A program made the position numbers and the translations under genes. From assembly GCA_022496805.1 (NCBI GenBank), contig CM040094.1, positions 19,925,501 to 19,989,500 of the forward strand: a stretch of 64,000 nucleotides of DNA. The letters are read 5' to 3'. This document shows, in pieces, positions 1-21,801 of this stretch (its first letter is position 1; each line of letters starts with the position of its first letter). The notes under the pieces are model-generated. The model was not told the DNA's origin, did no database searches, and worked only from the letters and a program-made list of their open reading frames with translations. The DNA is from Pohlia nutans (taxonomy: Eukaryota > Streptophyta > Bryopsida > Bryales > Mniaceae).

Positions 1-286
1 CAGATGGCAGAAGAGCAAGCAGGCCACTCCATTTCAATAACTTAAGAGATCAGAGCTTCTAACAATCAGATTCTAAGATACAGTAGCTGAGTTATCATTT
101 CCCTAAACAAAAGTTTTGAACCCCACTTTTGTTTCAAGAACTCAGGCATCAAAGTTTTGAACATGCATTGATAAGAAAGTATCACCAAATCATATTTCAT
201 ACACAGGGTTCAAAACTTCTTTTAATTAAAGAATAACTGTACCAAGTACACAGAACACCAGATGCATTGTGGGGGCGGGTTCTTAA

Positions 287-861
287 CCCCTAAAGGACCG
301 GGGGTGTTTTTAGCTTAGCTCTTGTTTTCTTGACTAGCTCTTACAACAAGCTCAATTCCTCATTGGTGTGGGATAATTTTGACGATCGGCACCATTGAAA
401 TCAAAGAAGACTTACATAGCTTTTGTATGAAAAAAAGATCAACAAAATCGCACATTTTTTGTGAAAATGCCACCGTTGAGAAGATTGATGGAACTTGTTC
501 AAGGTATTTTGTACACATGCTGAAATCGGATTGATCAAAAGTGCTCCAAAAAATCTGAAATTTTTACTGTGAGTAGAAATCATCATTTTAAAAATGTGGA
601 AAACATTTCAAGTGATTTGGACGTGCGAGGAAGAAGATATGAGGGCCTAAAGTGACGCCTAAATACCCACCGTGCAACTCAAAAAAATCACCAAAAATTG
701 CACACTTCATGAAATTTCGATCAAGAAGTACTCACAGATTCAGCTCTTAAAAAGAACTAGGGTCTCTTTGTTGCTCACTTTACAATTCACGGTCCAACAA
801 CTCGAAATTCCTTACTTTCTAGTTCCAGAAGCCACGTGGTGGCCTCGTGGTCCTTTAGGGG
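287..861. mobile_element. TTAA-flanked miniature inverted-repeat element, copy 1
   Basis: The ends are CCCCTAAAGGACC and its reverse complement, and each end abuts TTAA (283-286 and 862-865). It is 575 bp long and has no supported coding frame. Two more copies with the same ends lie at 9793-10323 and 19239-19469. TTAA target duplication with ends beginning CCC is the hallmark of the piggyBac superfamily; assigning this family there is an inference, since no transposase is present. Confidence 0.7.
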
Positions 862-1479
862 TTAAACAACGCTAGCAAGTTTCTCAGCAGTGATCCCAGA
901 ACCACTTTGTGACATTTAGAATATTATGCGACCTCCCACATAAATGGTATCTACTTTTGCTATCCAGTGCATACAATACTCACGATACCTCTATAATATC
1001 CAACAATACCCTTGATATATTAAGGTGATACCATGATGATATCCGCGGATATCACCTCATGAAGTTGCTAAATATTTATATCAAGATGAGCATTCTCGCT
1101 ACATTCCAAATTTTTTTTCATTTTCTTTCTTTATATGTTTAGCAGCCCCATTTTTTGGGTAGAAATCCAGCTAATTTTAGCCAGTATTGAGATCACTGTT
1201 TCTCAGTGCTTTATCTGACAAACTACAGCCAAATTCTCCCCAAGATCCTCCTTAAAAGTACCACATATGAAGAGCTGGGAGCTCAACTACCCTTAAAAAA
1301 ACAATGCATTGGTGGAAATTGTCTCTTGGCTTAGTGATGAAGCATATGCGCAAAAGAGGCAATTAACTTATTGGATATCTTCTGAAAATATAGACTTTGA
1401 CCTATTCGTTAGTTTGTAGGGTTTTACAAGCTCATAGACCACTCTATTCGTTAAATTACCACGTTATTTGCTTTAAGGT

Positions 1480-1640
1480 AAGTCACCTTACTTGTGCCAC
1501 AATTCAGAAGTTACCGTATTTGTGTCACTATATAGAAGTAGCACACATATCAAAATTTTAATCACACATCAAAATTTTAAATGTAAGACACTGATACATA
1601 GTGACCACGAAGTGGCACAAATAATCACATGACCCAAATA
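1480..1640. repeat. Hairpin-type repeat, copy without insertion
   Basis: It starts around TTTGTGTCACTAT and ends with AGTGGCACAAATA, so its ends are roughly complementary. The central text (ATGTAAGACA, CATAGTGACCAC) recurs at 2168-2222. The second copy (1895-2230) has the same outer sequence but is interrupted by a MITE, so this copy serves as the empty site. Confidence 0.6.
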
Positions 1641-1894
1641 GTCAGCTTATGATAAGAGGGAAGGGAAGGAAAGCTTGAATATGTACTACAAACTACAGTA
1701 TTTAGTAAGTCATCACTTTTGGCATGCACCTGAACGAACAAAAATATCCTGTACTGTACATCATCTCCCAGCACTGCAACTGCAAACTTCATGACGTAGC
1801 AATTGGAGATGCACTTGCCAGAGCTTTTGAAATTCCCTGTCCCAGACAAAATTCATTGTGAGAAAATCATAGGGAACAAACACACAAGGTACTA

Positions 1895-2230
1895 AGGTAA
1901 TCCGCCCTATTTGTGCCACTATGGACGACTACACTAAATAGTATATTTAGTGTGAGATAATTATAAGACTTGAAAATGTTATAGATTTTTACTCTCGACA
2001 AAAAAATTTACCAAAGACATTGATTCCAATAATATTGAAAGATCCCCATCTTGACCAATATAGAGGGTAAAAAAATTGGTCAACAGTAAAAACTTACAAC
2101 ATGTTTATGTAAATTAGTGTATCTCACACTAAATATACTATTTAGAGTAGTGTACATATCAGAATTTCAAATGTAAGACAATAATACATAGTGACCACAA
2201 AGTGGCACAAATAGTCACATGGTAGTTTGC
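1895..2230. repeat. Hairpin-type repeat, copy carrying a nested MITE
   Basis: The outer parts (TATTTGTGCCACTAT on the left; CATAGTGACCACAAAGTGG on the right) match the repeat at 1480-1640. About 225 bp of unrelated sequence with inverted ends splits it. This is a nested insertion that can be read directly from the two copies. Confidence 0.6.
1928..2153. mobile_element. MITE with ACTAAATAG-type ends, copy 1
   Basis: The ends ACTAAATAGTATATTTAG and CTAAATATACTATTTAGA are inverted repeats of each other. The interior (AAGATCCCCATCTTGACC and flanks) is nearly the same as the reverse complement of 25713-25937. There is no coding capacity. Exact limits are uncertain by a few bases because the flanks resemble the ends. 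Confidence 0.7.
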
Positions 2231-2558
2231 CTGAAGTGTTCTGAAACAAGAAGACGTAACTTAGAAAGATTAGAAACCATTAAGGGGAATCACAGTTGCG
2301 AGCTTCCCCATTCCCCAATCTCGAATTAGCTGAAATTGCTTTCAACAAAACTAGCTGAAACTTAATTCATCAAGCATTGGAGACAAAGAATGGAAGACAA
2401 AGAAGTTTACATTAGAATTTGCTATCTAAACCCTCCATTTCTTGTGCCAAGAGAGGAAGGATGAAGTGCAAATGAATAGGGACGAAGTCTAAACGAATAG
2501 GGATGAAGTTTACAATTCGATGAGTTTTGAACTCACCGTGAACTCCCCCTATATATTG

Positions 2559-13355
<10,797 letters not shown>

Positions 13356-13733
13356 GGTGTGGATTGCTCCTGTTTCCCCAGCCCTTGCAATTAATCCTCC
13401 GCAATAACAAGCCCACACGAACGGAACTTAGGAAATGAGAACAGGGGAGAGGAAGGGAGGAAGGAGGAGGGAGCGAGTCCAGACTAACTTAGACTGGGAA
13501 GAAGCCGACGACGCAATTCCGAAGCGTCATGGCCGAGGAGATCGAGCAGGGGTCCCCCGTCACTGTGATTCCGAGTGCGCGGGCTTGGGGGTGCCAAGAG
13601 GCGAGACGGGGGCCGGGCCGCGGAAGCAGCTGGTTGTGCTTCCTTTGATCCTGTGGCTGCCGCGTGCGTCGACATTGGCGTCGCCGGCGTCAGGCTGCGG
13701 CTGCGGCAGCGGCTGCGGCTGCTTGCTTTGGAA

Positions 13734-14013
13734 TACCGTACCAGGAAGGCAGGGTCGGCAGAAAATAGTTCCCCAAAAAAATGCCGAAATAATAAATAAA
13801 TTTATCAAGTATTTTGTCGAAATCAAGAAAAACGAAGTCAACAAAAATTGTAGACAAAAAACAAAGAAAAACGTGTAGCCGCTAGTAAAATTCAATGTTA
13901 GTTATTAATAGCCGAATTTTTAATAATTATTTTTGAAAGGGCTGACCCCTACTTTTCAAACTTTAATTAATTATTCGACATGAAAGTGCCGACCCTGCCT
14001 TCCTACTACGGTA
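13734..14013. mobile_element. MITE with AGGAAGGCAGGGTCGGCA ends, copy 3
   Basis: AGGAAGGCAGGGTCGGCA at 13743-13760 is perfectly complementary to 13988-14005, and the outer TACCGTA is also shared. The element is about 280 bp. GCTTGCTTTGGAATAC before it and GCTCGCTTTGGAATAC after it form a near-perfect direct repeat, perhaps a long target duplication or an older repeat. Confidence 0.75.
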
Positions 14014-14253
14014 CTAAATGTGCTCGCTTTGGAATACTAAATTGGTGCCACGTAGATTGTCACACACAACCATCGAGGGGAAGTTGAAGTGGGACCAGAG
14101 TAGAAAGCCTGGGCCCTGAATTGCCAAAGTTGAGCAATCCTAAGTGACTGGTTGAAATGATTTGTGAAGTTGGGGTGGGGCCAAGATGAGCGAGCGGCAG
14201 CAGTGGCCCAATCACAACGTTCATTGTTGAGCCCTTGGTTCAGGCTGACAGTA

Positions 14254-14652
14254 GGGTTGGATAACCTATTACCACCAACTTAAGCAATCTGGCCTATTTT
14301 TGGCAGTGCTAGATTCCCAAAAAAAAAATGACTGCATTCGAAATAGGTTTTGATGAGGATTGCAAAAATTTGCAACATCTAATTCGCATTTGTCAATTTT
14401 ATACAAAATTCCAAAGTGGAAAGTAACCTTTTACCCATACATCACATACCAATTTCCTAGGTTCACACTTTGTTGTTCCTAGATCCGCTCATGAGCTAAC
14501 CCAAAACCACCAGCTATTTCTTCGCAATTCTTGGCATGCCATTGGTCTACTTGAATAGTGAAATTGGTGGTTTTGGGTCTCAATTGTGGTGGCTCCAAGA
14601 AAGTTGTACCTGTCATAAATGGGGGAGGTGGTGGTAATAGGTTATCCAACCC
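14254..14652. mobile_element. TA-flanked MITE with GGGTTGGATAACC ends
   Basis: GGGTTGGATAACCTATTACC at the left is perfectly mirrored at the right, and both ends abut TA (14252-14253 and 14653-14654). It is 399 bp with no coding capacity. TA duplication and inverted ends fit the Tc1/mariner superfamily; the ends differ from the Stowaway element at 48561. Confidence 0.75.
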
Positions 14653-15309
14653 TACCGGTACTAAGTTATGCATGTATCTTTCTATCTATGAATGATTGTG
14701 TTAGATCGTCCGTCTCGTCTAGTCTCGGAGCAAATGTGAGCTGCTTCTGTGACAGAAATTGAAGAGAACTGGGACAAGGTACGACAAGGCTCGTGATTAT
14801 CTTATTCCAATATTGCTTCGTGGTCATAGCTGGCAAGTACAATGTCGCTTCCTTCTACCTTTTAGGCTTTAAGTAGGATTCCGCATATTGGCTTCATGTT
14901 CGTGACTGATGTTGGAATACTTGTGGACCGATAGATATATTTTAGGGCAAGCAATTGTTTGTACCGACGGAGAGAGAAGCCTGACGGGGCCCCCTGAGCT
15001 GAGCTCTATATGCTCTCGCACCATTGATTGCCACACTGAATTCGTTTGGAGGTAATTGGAAGTCTTTCTCAGGCCGTAATGCAATGCTGTAAGTTTCCTC
15101 TGGAATGCCTGCTTGGCTCTTGTGCGCTGATCATGACGGGCCATGTTTGTTCTTGGGAAGCATATAATTATGAGTAGGCAGGCATTGGCCCATGTAGCGA
15201 GGCCTAATTTGGAAAGTGGGCATTGCCAATTTCGTCGTAACGTTGCTGGTTGGCTGTGCTGTGCACCAGGAAGCCGCCGCATCATCGTTGTGATTGTGGG
15301 GTGCAGTTC

Positions 15310-15336
15310 GTGCTGCTGCTGCTGCTGCTGCTGCTG
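15310..15336. repeat. (CTG)n microsatellite
   Basis: About nine CTG units in the leader region just upstream of the chosen start codon of the CPBP gene. Confidence 0.9.
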
Positions 15337-15381
15337 CAGCCAGTGGGTCGGTCGGTTTTAGGGTAACTTAGGTGCTGCACT

Positions 15382-18300
15382 ATGACCACCATGGCGATGG
15401 CGCACCTTTGGCTGTGCAGCACCTCGCGCATGTCGTGCAACGGGGCTTCCTCTCGCACTCAGTCCCTCCTCCATCGCCACTCTCGTTTCCCTGTGAAGCC
15501 TGCTCTGCTGTGCCCTTGCCCCGCTGCCCCCCGCCCAGCTTCCCCATTCCATCCCCTCCAGGCTCTTCTTGCGCCCCAGGTGCACCCCCACGACGACCAC
15601 GACGCCGGGGCCCCCACCTCCGCTCCCCGCTCCCCACCCGCGGGATCCATCCCCGACCCTCCTATCCCGGTCAGTTCCACGGGCCCTCCTTCCCTCGCGC
15701 TCTCGCTCCGTCTTCCGCTTTCTTTGCGTCCCCTTCCCTTCCCTTCCCTTCCCTTCCCTTCCCTTCCCTTCCCTTCCCTTCCCTTTCGTTGGTTTTTTCA
15801 CCTTTGCCCGTCTCCATGCCATGACAGGAGCCTCCGCCCCAGTGGGATCTTTTGGAGCGATGGAATGTGCCCTGGAATGGCCCTACCACCGTCGTGGGCA
15901 TGCTCTCCTGGCTCGTCAGGTCTCTCCGCTCCGTCCGCTTCGTTTAATTGTCCATTGAATGCAAGCCAGCCTTGTGCTTTGCACGTCATGCCCTTGTGCA
16001 CTCTCGAGTTCCATGCTCCGAGCGAGGCTCTTTGCGTGACATGCCCTTTTCGACCGACGGACAAGTGCAACTTCTCACCCTGTCCTGTCATTTTGAATCT
16101 GTGGCAGTTTTGCCTCAACAGGATTGGCTGCATCTCTCGTCGCTGCGCAACTTGGCTTTGGGCGGCGGCAGGCCCTGGACCTGGATGAGCAAGCCACCTT
16201 CATTCTCTTTAACCAGCTGTAGGTTTGCTCCGTCGCCTCCGCCTCTTGACACCTCCATATCCTGTAGTCATTCATTGTTGAATTCATGTGGTTCGGTGCG
16301 CCTTCTCAAAGCCTGATGCATGGCCGCATCGGTCCCGATTTCCGCCTCTTCTTGTTTTTCTCATTTTTTTATTTTTTTATTTATGATTTTTGGTCTCCTT
16401 GCACGTTGGCATTAAAATCATTGTACACAATCAGAACCAACTGACAGTCAGGAGACAATGTGTCAGTGCCCAAACTATCGTTGGCCTTGGAGCCCTCTCC
16501 CTCGTGCTTGGCCGATACAAGCCTCTTCCTCCACAGCTTTTTTCCTACGGTTCGCTCGACACCTCCTTTTGCTTGTTCCTTCGATAAGTCTTGTGCAACA
16601 TTCATCCGCAATGTATGTATGTATGTATGTATGTATGTATGTGTTGACTGCTCGCCAGCCTTAGCTATTGTGCCGCTTCGATTTGGCGACAGACTTTCGT
16701 GCACCGTTTGACATGCGCCGAGGTTGGATTCTTTATGGAGGGTTGGGTTTGGTCGCGGCTACAGCCTCTGTAGTTGCCGCCAGCGCGTTGGTTGTGGAGC
16801 TTACTGGCCAACCGCCACCTCGAGAGGTCAGTTTACCACACCCAATGCATGGATGTGACTTTGGTTTGGCATTTTGACTTGGTACATTTCTTGGTAATAA
16901 ATGCTGTGTCTGCGTGCTTCTTGCAATTTGTTTTCCTCTTCTAGTGCCTCTTTTCCAGCTGAATTTGGCACTCTTTGTGAGGTCATGGAAAGCTTGCATA
17001 TGAACGGTTTTGTCACGTACTTCCTTTAGATGGTAGCTATTAATGGTGGTACCAGTCACTTAGAAGTCGTTTCTTGAGCTTTCATCCTGATGTTCATGTG
17101 TTCCACTAAACTGTGCTGTCAGAGGTTTACAATATTTTGCACGTAAGTTCGCCAATGAGCCTTCTTCTACCTCTTCTTAGTCCGTTTCTTAATGGGGCGC
17201 ATATCTTGCATGTTGATGTTTGCAGAATGCAGATGCACTCCTGCAATTGTTGCCCATCATTGGCGCTTCACCTGCCAGGTTTTGTTGAGTGTGCATTACC
17301 TTCAATGTAAAATCTTTTGGTTTCTATCTTTATGTCATCATGTGTGGATTGTGCATCTGATGCTACCTCCTCTTTTTCAGCGAGGTACTAATTTTTCCGG
17401 TGGGCTTGGATATTGACAGCACAGCATCTTTGATTTTTGTCACTGGCGTGTTGGCACCGTTACTTGAGGAGACTGTATTTCGAGGTTTCTTACTGACTTC
17501 CTTGACCAAGTGGTATTATTGCTCAACTTTTCCTGATGCATCGTCTTCCAGCATGCACAATGCTGGAATGGAAGTCTTTTTGTGCTGATGTAGATTAATA
17601 CGAGTTGTGCGTGCCTTGAATTCAAATTCTTAATGTCCCTGCTGAAATATGTACTATTTTGGCCAGGGTTCCGACACCTGTAGCAATCGTTCTTAGTGCG
17701 TGTGCATTTGCGGGGGCGCATCTGACACCAGGAGAATTTCCACAACTTGCAGCTCTGGGTGAACTCTCGTGTTAAAACAGCTAATTCCTCATTTTCCGCA
17801 ATTACAACCACCTCATTAGCATGATTTGGTGTTGCTTGTGGTAACAGTATCAGAACCTATATCTGTACAAGTATCAAATTTGGTCTTTCTATGAGCCAGG
17901 AGACCCTTGTTTACAGCCTTGTTCTAGCTAACTTCTTGGTTGCCTGGCAGGGATTGTGCTGGGGTTGGCCTACGCGCAAACTCGCACTTTGGCCACTCCT
18001 ATGCTTATACACTCGTTGTGGAACTCGGGAGTTATTATTCTCCTGACAGTTTTACGGGTATGCTACTTAACGTGATGAAGAAACTCAAATGCATATATTT
18101 TAGTGCAAATTGTACACGATTGCAGCACTGTACTAAATAACATAGATCTTAGTGACTGTCAATTCTTGTAAGTTAGCTTCAGTTCAAATCATACATTAAT
18201 ATGATGCCTGTGTGTAGCCTTATCTACTGACTGACCCACCATGAGCTCGCTGGTTAGACCACGTCGTGACATAATGACACAATGTTCAACGAACGTGTCT

Positions 18301-18924
18301 AGGTTCACTGAGTTTGTTAGAGAAGAAGCCCGCTCTTCAAAGATTACGAGTGATCAAGGGCCGCTTCACACTATGGCCGAAGGTCGAGAGGCCGTCGATT
18401 TCCACCAATCAAATTGCAAGAAACCATGGGTTTGGCCTCTCAACCTTCACACTAGAGGCCAAAGTCCAAAGTCCGTGGACCTCCAAAATGCTTACATGGC
18501 AACACTTTTTGACCAAGGTGATGGCCTCTTGAGAGGAAGTTTAGGTCGGACGAGAATGGAAACCCAAACTATGGTTGAGAGGCCGTCGATTTCTTTTCAT
18601 AAAAAATGGAAACTATATTTTATTGGCTATTTTCAGTAGATTTCTTTGGACTCTCAACAAAGTTTGGACTCTCAATCCCACGGCCTCTCGACTTGGACAA
18701 CCATAGTGTGAAGCGGCCCTAAATATCAACATACCCGTTGCTTTCTTACCTCGTGCTTGCTACCGGTGTCATCCCAATGTGGATGAGTCCCAAATTAGGA
18801 CCTCCATATGATTTCTCTCTTTCAGATCTTGTATGTGAATTTCAGTTTCAAAGTGACTGTTTCTCCTGCTAACATGTAATGTTATGTGCAGCTTCAAGGC
18901 TACGATATCAAGGAGCTTCTTTGA
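15382..18924 (+). CDS. CPBP (CAAX protease/bacteriocin-processing type) intramembrane protease, 10 exons, 374 aa
   Basis: Exons: 15382-15669, 15828-15919, 16108-16218, 16467-16549, 16693-16826, 17226-17278, 17381-17512, 17667-17758, 17951-18057, 18892-18924; 1125 nt, all GT-AG, closing in frame at TGA. The product has a Ser/Arg/Pro-rich N-terminus (about 96 residues) that could be a plastid transit peptide. Several membrane segments follow. The catalytic signature of CPBP metalloproteases is complete: EETVFR (Glu283, Glu284, Arg288), His316 in AGAH, and His349 with Asn353 in HSLWN. The order of conserved blocks and the C-terminal QGYDIKELL match plant plastid CPBP proteins as remembered. Family members cleave within membranes; the substrate is unknown. 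It is transcribed away from the acetolactate synthase-like gene. Intron 9 (834 bp) carries a hAT-like MITE and intron 1 a CCCTT repeat. Confidence 0.93.
15731..15784. repeat. (CCCTT)n minisatellite
   Basis: About ten CCCTT units in intron 1 of the CPBP gene. It is open in several frames on both strands and gives spurious Pro/Ser/Phe and Gly/Lys/Glu-rich frames. Confidence 0.95.
16612..16641. repeat. (ATGT)n microsatellite
   Basis: About seven tandem units of ATGT in intron 4 of the CPBP gene. Confidence 0.95.
18358..18719. mobile_element. hAT-like MITE in CPBP intron 9
   Basis: GGGCCGCTTCACACTATGG at the left end is exactly complementary to the right end; inner blocks (GTCGAGAGGCCGT) are also mirrored. 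The element is 362 bp. The ends resemble hAT ends (AGGGCCG), but no clear 8 bp target duplication was found, so superfamily is tentative. Confidence 0.7.
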
Positions 18925-20519
18925 CTTCAATGTCTCCACCTTCCGCCTTGATACCCATGCTTCATTTTGTCCTGGGGGAATCATAGCCACTACGTTGGCT
19001 TTTGTATTTGACTATTCCAGTTATACGAGCAATCTAATCTAGGACATCAATGATACTGTTGCTTGTACTATTGGAATGTTCCAATGAATTGTTTTAGTTT
19101 AGTTCCAGCAATCAATGGTACTTCATGTTTTGTTATGTATTTTAGGTTTTGAAGCCAGATATGAAAGAGGCAGATTGATCCAATTTAATGGCGGCCAGAT
19201 CAGGCCTGTTTAGTGTATTTGAGTATTTGCCTGCATAACCCCTAAACGTCTGAAAGTGCCTTTGCGGCCAGTAGAATACGGTGTATTTTTTTTAGTATTT
19301 GGAATGGATACAAACCTTTTATAGGCTTGAGTTCAACACAAAAGCTGAAATTTACATCAATGCGGTTCTAGTGAGCTATTGAGATCCCAATTTAGAGCTT
19401 CTTGTTGGTAGCAAATGCCAATTACGGTATACAGCCAGGTATCTACTATCCCCATGGGACGTTTAGGGGTTAAAGAAGGTGCATTAGAGCATCTCCTGTG
19501 CAATTCTGAAGAAGGTTTGGATTTAGGGTTCAGGGTCATTTGCAAGGTTCCTCCCCAGTGTGCCTTGCAGCCGAGACAAAAGCTAAGTATCGGAGCACTT
19601 CCCTCTTCTTGCAATCGAGTCATGTAGCTTCATTCTTTTCAGTTTTCTCAAATGTAAAAAAATTCATTTTGATGGTAAAAATCAATTTTCAGGGACAAGC
19701 CAAAAATGACAAACTACACACAGTATGTTGGTTTTTTAAGACAGTTGTATGAAAAATCAAAAAACAACAAATATGAATTAAATTTAACCGAGTCGATATA
19801 ACAATTACAGAGCTTCATCAAAAAAAGATGGATGATATCCATTCATGTTGCATAATGAATAACATTTGTTTGACCATTCATAAATTACTTTTTGAGTTTG
19901 GTAGTGCAGTTTTTCTCATTTTCAACAGTCATTTCATAATTTTCCCTTTTATGAAAATTGTAGTGTACACCAAAATGAAGCAAAACATGTAATTTATTAC
20001 CCAATTAACAAAAAAATATTCCGTACTCTGAAGTAGGTCATGAAGAAAGTGTTCTTGAAATCATTTTGTAATTTTACCTCGATTTGAATGACGGGATGAA
20101 CCTATCCCAACATGTTGAAAGAATCACCACGTCTAAGTATCTCAGTTCAATCTCAGAGGAAACCGGAAGCAGTTCCTCGTGTGTACTTTCTAGTGCACGT
20201 AGGCTCCAGTGTGAACTTGCCCCGTATTTTGTGCAGCCCTCACTCCCGATGGTGAAGCCATTTACGAAAATTTCGCCTCCCAAACCATCAGGTAGGTAGT
20301 ACCTCGACAAAGTTGTGCAGAACTTCACTCGGCCGTGCATCTCAACAATCAATCCAGACAAACAGCAGAAACTTGACCGCACTGCGTACCAATAACTTCA
20401 CCACTTTATCCTCATAAATCTTTTAATAGCATCTGTACTCAAGAAGTACTGTCTCTGAATTCTATGCCCCTAAACCGCTCACACCAGGCCGCTCAAAATT
20501 TCAGGCTCTTCGCAGAATC
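18925..20519. other. Spacer between convergent CPBP and Cpn10 genes
   Basis: No gene is supported. It holds the 3' regions of both genes and one TTAA-flanked MITE (19239-19469). The rest is unique-looking, partly AT-rich sequence in which no ORF has recognisable content. Confidence 0.55.
19239..19469. mobile_element. TTAA-flanked miniature inverted-repeat element, copy 3
   Basis: CCCCTAAACGTC at the left matches the reverse complement of the right end. The right flank is TTAA (19470-19473); the left is ATAA (19235-19238), one change from TTAA. At 231 bp it is the shortest copy. It is just downstream of the CPBP stop codon. Confidence 0.65.
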
Positions 20520-21312
20520 TCATTCCTCCAAAATCCCCAAAAGGTCGTCATGGCGGTACAGTACGTACCTGCAACCAAACAACACGGAGTAGGCTCACAA
20601 CATGCCCTAATCTTGACAAAATACAAAGTGCAGGTAGCAACTGCAGAGCAAAACGCGATGTCCTCAAAGTGATCTGCAAGTACGCCCTCGTAACCCAAAC
20701 CGACACTCACGATGCAAATGTCAAAACAGATCCTCTACATGTGCGCCCTGTGAACGACACCCCCAAGACTTTGAAAGCGGAACCAAAGCAAAATCACATG
20801 CTTGCATGCTAATCTCAAGCTGAGGTCCAAGAGGGCTGGCGGTCTTACTCTCTGCCTTCAAGTTTGACGTGGCTACCGCCATACTCGGGAAGAAGCACAA
20901 GGTCACCTTTTTTCACGTCAAGAGGGACAAGATTTCCTTCCTTGTTCTTGACACCAGGGCCGACTTCAATGACAGTTCCTGAATTCAACTGCACATCAAT
21001 CAAAACCGATGACGAGTCAGTGCTGCTGCCCTTGCCCTCGCCGTCCCCCACATTGCTCCCTTTAGACAGACCTAATAATTAAGGGGTGGATTGATGCTCT
21101 GTAGGTGTGCAAAGAGAGAACGATTGCAATTTCAGAAGCCTGCACTGTTCGTATGTGCCAGTGCAAGGAACAGGTCTACGGAGGATACGAATGGGTGCGC
21201 TTTTGACAACTAGCAACCCTAAAGTGCAAGAATTGTCGCATCGATCGTTCCTCCTGTCCTACCGGTTCTTGCACCTAAACCCTAAATTTCTTGGGGACAA
21301 GGAGCTGCTTCC

Positions 21313-21393
<81 letters not shown>

Positions 21394-21714
21394 CGTCGCT
21401 CTGTTGAAATGTCTACTGGAAATGAATGATTCGATTGAGAAGGGAGAGGAGATGTCCTTGAAGGTTGTCATCGCCAGTGACGCAGACAGGGAGATCAGTC
21501 GCAGTAACCGCCATCAGCGACTGTGATCGTGAAATCATCGCAGAGGAAGGGAATGGCATCGATCGATCGAGAGAGACGAGGAAGGTGGTACCTTAGTGGT
21601 GGTCTCGGGAAGAAGAATGCCCCCGGCAGACACGGTTGGCGGCACCACTTTCTCCACCAGCACTCTATCCAACAATGGCCTCAACCTCTTCGCGGCCGAC
21701 ACGAGCGACGACAT
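20520..21714 (-). CDS. Chaperonin 10 (GroES/Cpn10) co-chaperonin, 3 exons, 103 aa
   Basis: Exons 21714-21592, 20988-20849 and 20568-20520; GT-AG introns and 312 nt ending in TGA. The protein is a complete single-domain Cpn10: N-terminal RLRPLLDRVLVEKV, the mobile-loop region SAGGILLPETTTK, SGTVIEVGPG, GDLVLLPEYGG and the C-terminal YRHDDLLGIL. Cpn10 caps the Cpn60 chamber and assists folding, normally in mitochondria (single domain) or plastids. The single domain favours the mitochondrial type. The chosen ATG (21714) gives the usual family length. An in-frame ATG at 21801 would add 29 residues encoded partly by a (GTT)n run, including eight consecutive Val, and is more likely leader sequence. 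Confidence 0.95.
21313..21389. repeat. (GT)n(GA)n microsatellite
   Basis: A short GT run continuous with about 32 GA units, in intron 1 of the Cpn10 gene. Confidence 0.97.
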
Positions 21715-21801
21715 GTTGGCCCTCCTCGCGTACAAGAACCCAAGCACCACCACCACAACAACAACAACGAAGGCAGAAACTAATGAGAGCGCCGAAGACA
21801 A

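Larger units (their letters stand above)
866..2558. other. Downstream spacer of the acetolactate synthase-like gene, repeat-rich
   Basis: No gene is supported. The stretch holds a pair of related repeats (about 1480-1640 and 1895-2230), a MITE inside the second, and a copy of a dispersed motif AAAAGTACCACATATGAAG near 1253 that recurs near 4847 and 12637. The polyadenylation region of the minus-strand gene that stops at 2559 must lie in its right-hand part, but no clear signal was singled out. Confidence 0.5.
13356..15381. other. Divergent intergenic region between two host genes
   Basis: Must hold the promoters and 5' leaders of the minus-strand acetolactate synthase-like gene and the plus-strand CPBP gene. 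The parts next to each gene are GC-rich. Two MITEs (13734-14013 and 14254-14652) occupy the middle. Frames seen here are GC-rich or repeat-derived and none is supported as a gene. No precise core promoter was assigned. Confidence 0.6.

Noticed and set aside
1928..2153. A miniature CACTA element, since the ends contain CACTA
   Set aside because: Ends lack the CACTAC...GTAGTG terminal structure with a 3 bp duplication, and nothing is shared with the 12.6 kb CACTA element.
15358..15958. Several overlapping frames of 85-154 codons on both strands
   Set aside because: They run through the CCCTT repeat and GC-rich first exon of the CPBP gene; only 15382-15669 joins in phase with the conserved exon at 15828.
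21259..21526. Frames with long Arg-Glu or Ser-Leu alternation
   Set aside because: Produced by the GA microsatellite in the Cpn10 intron.
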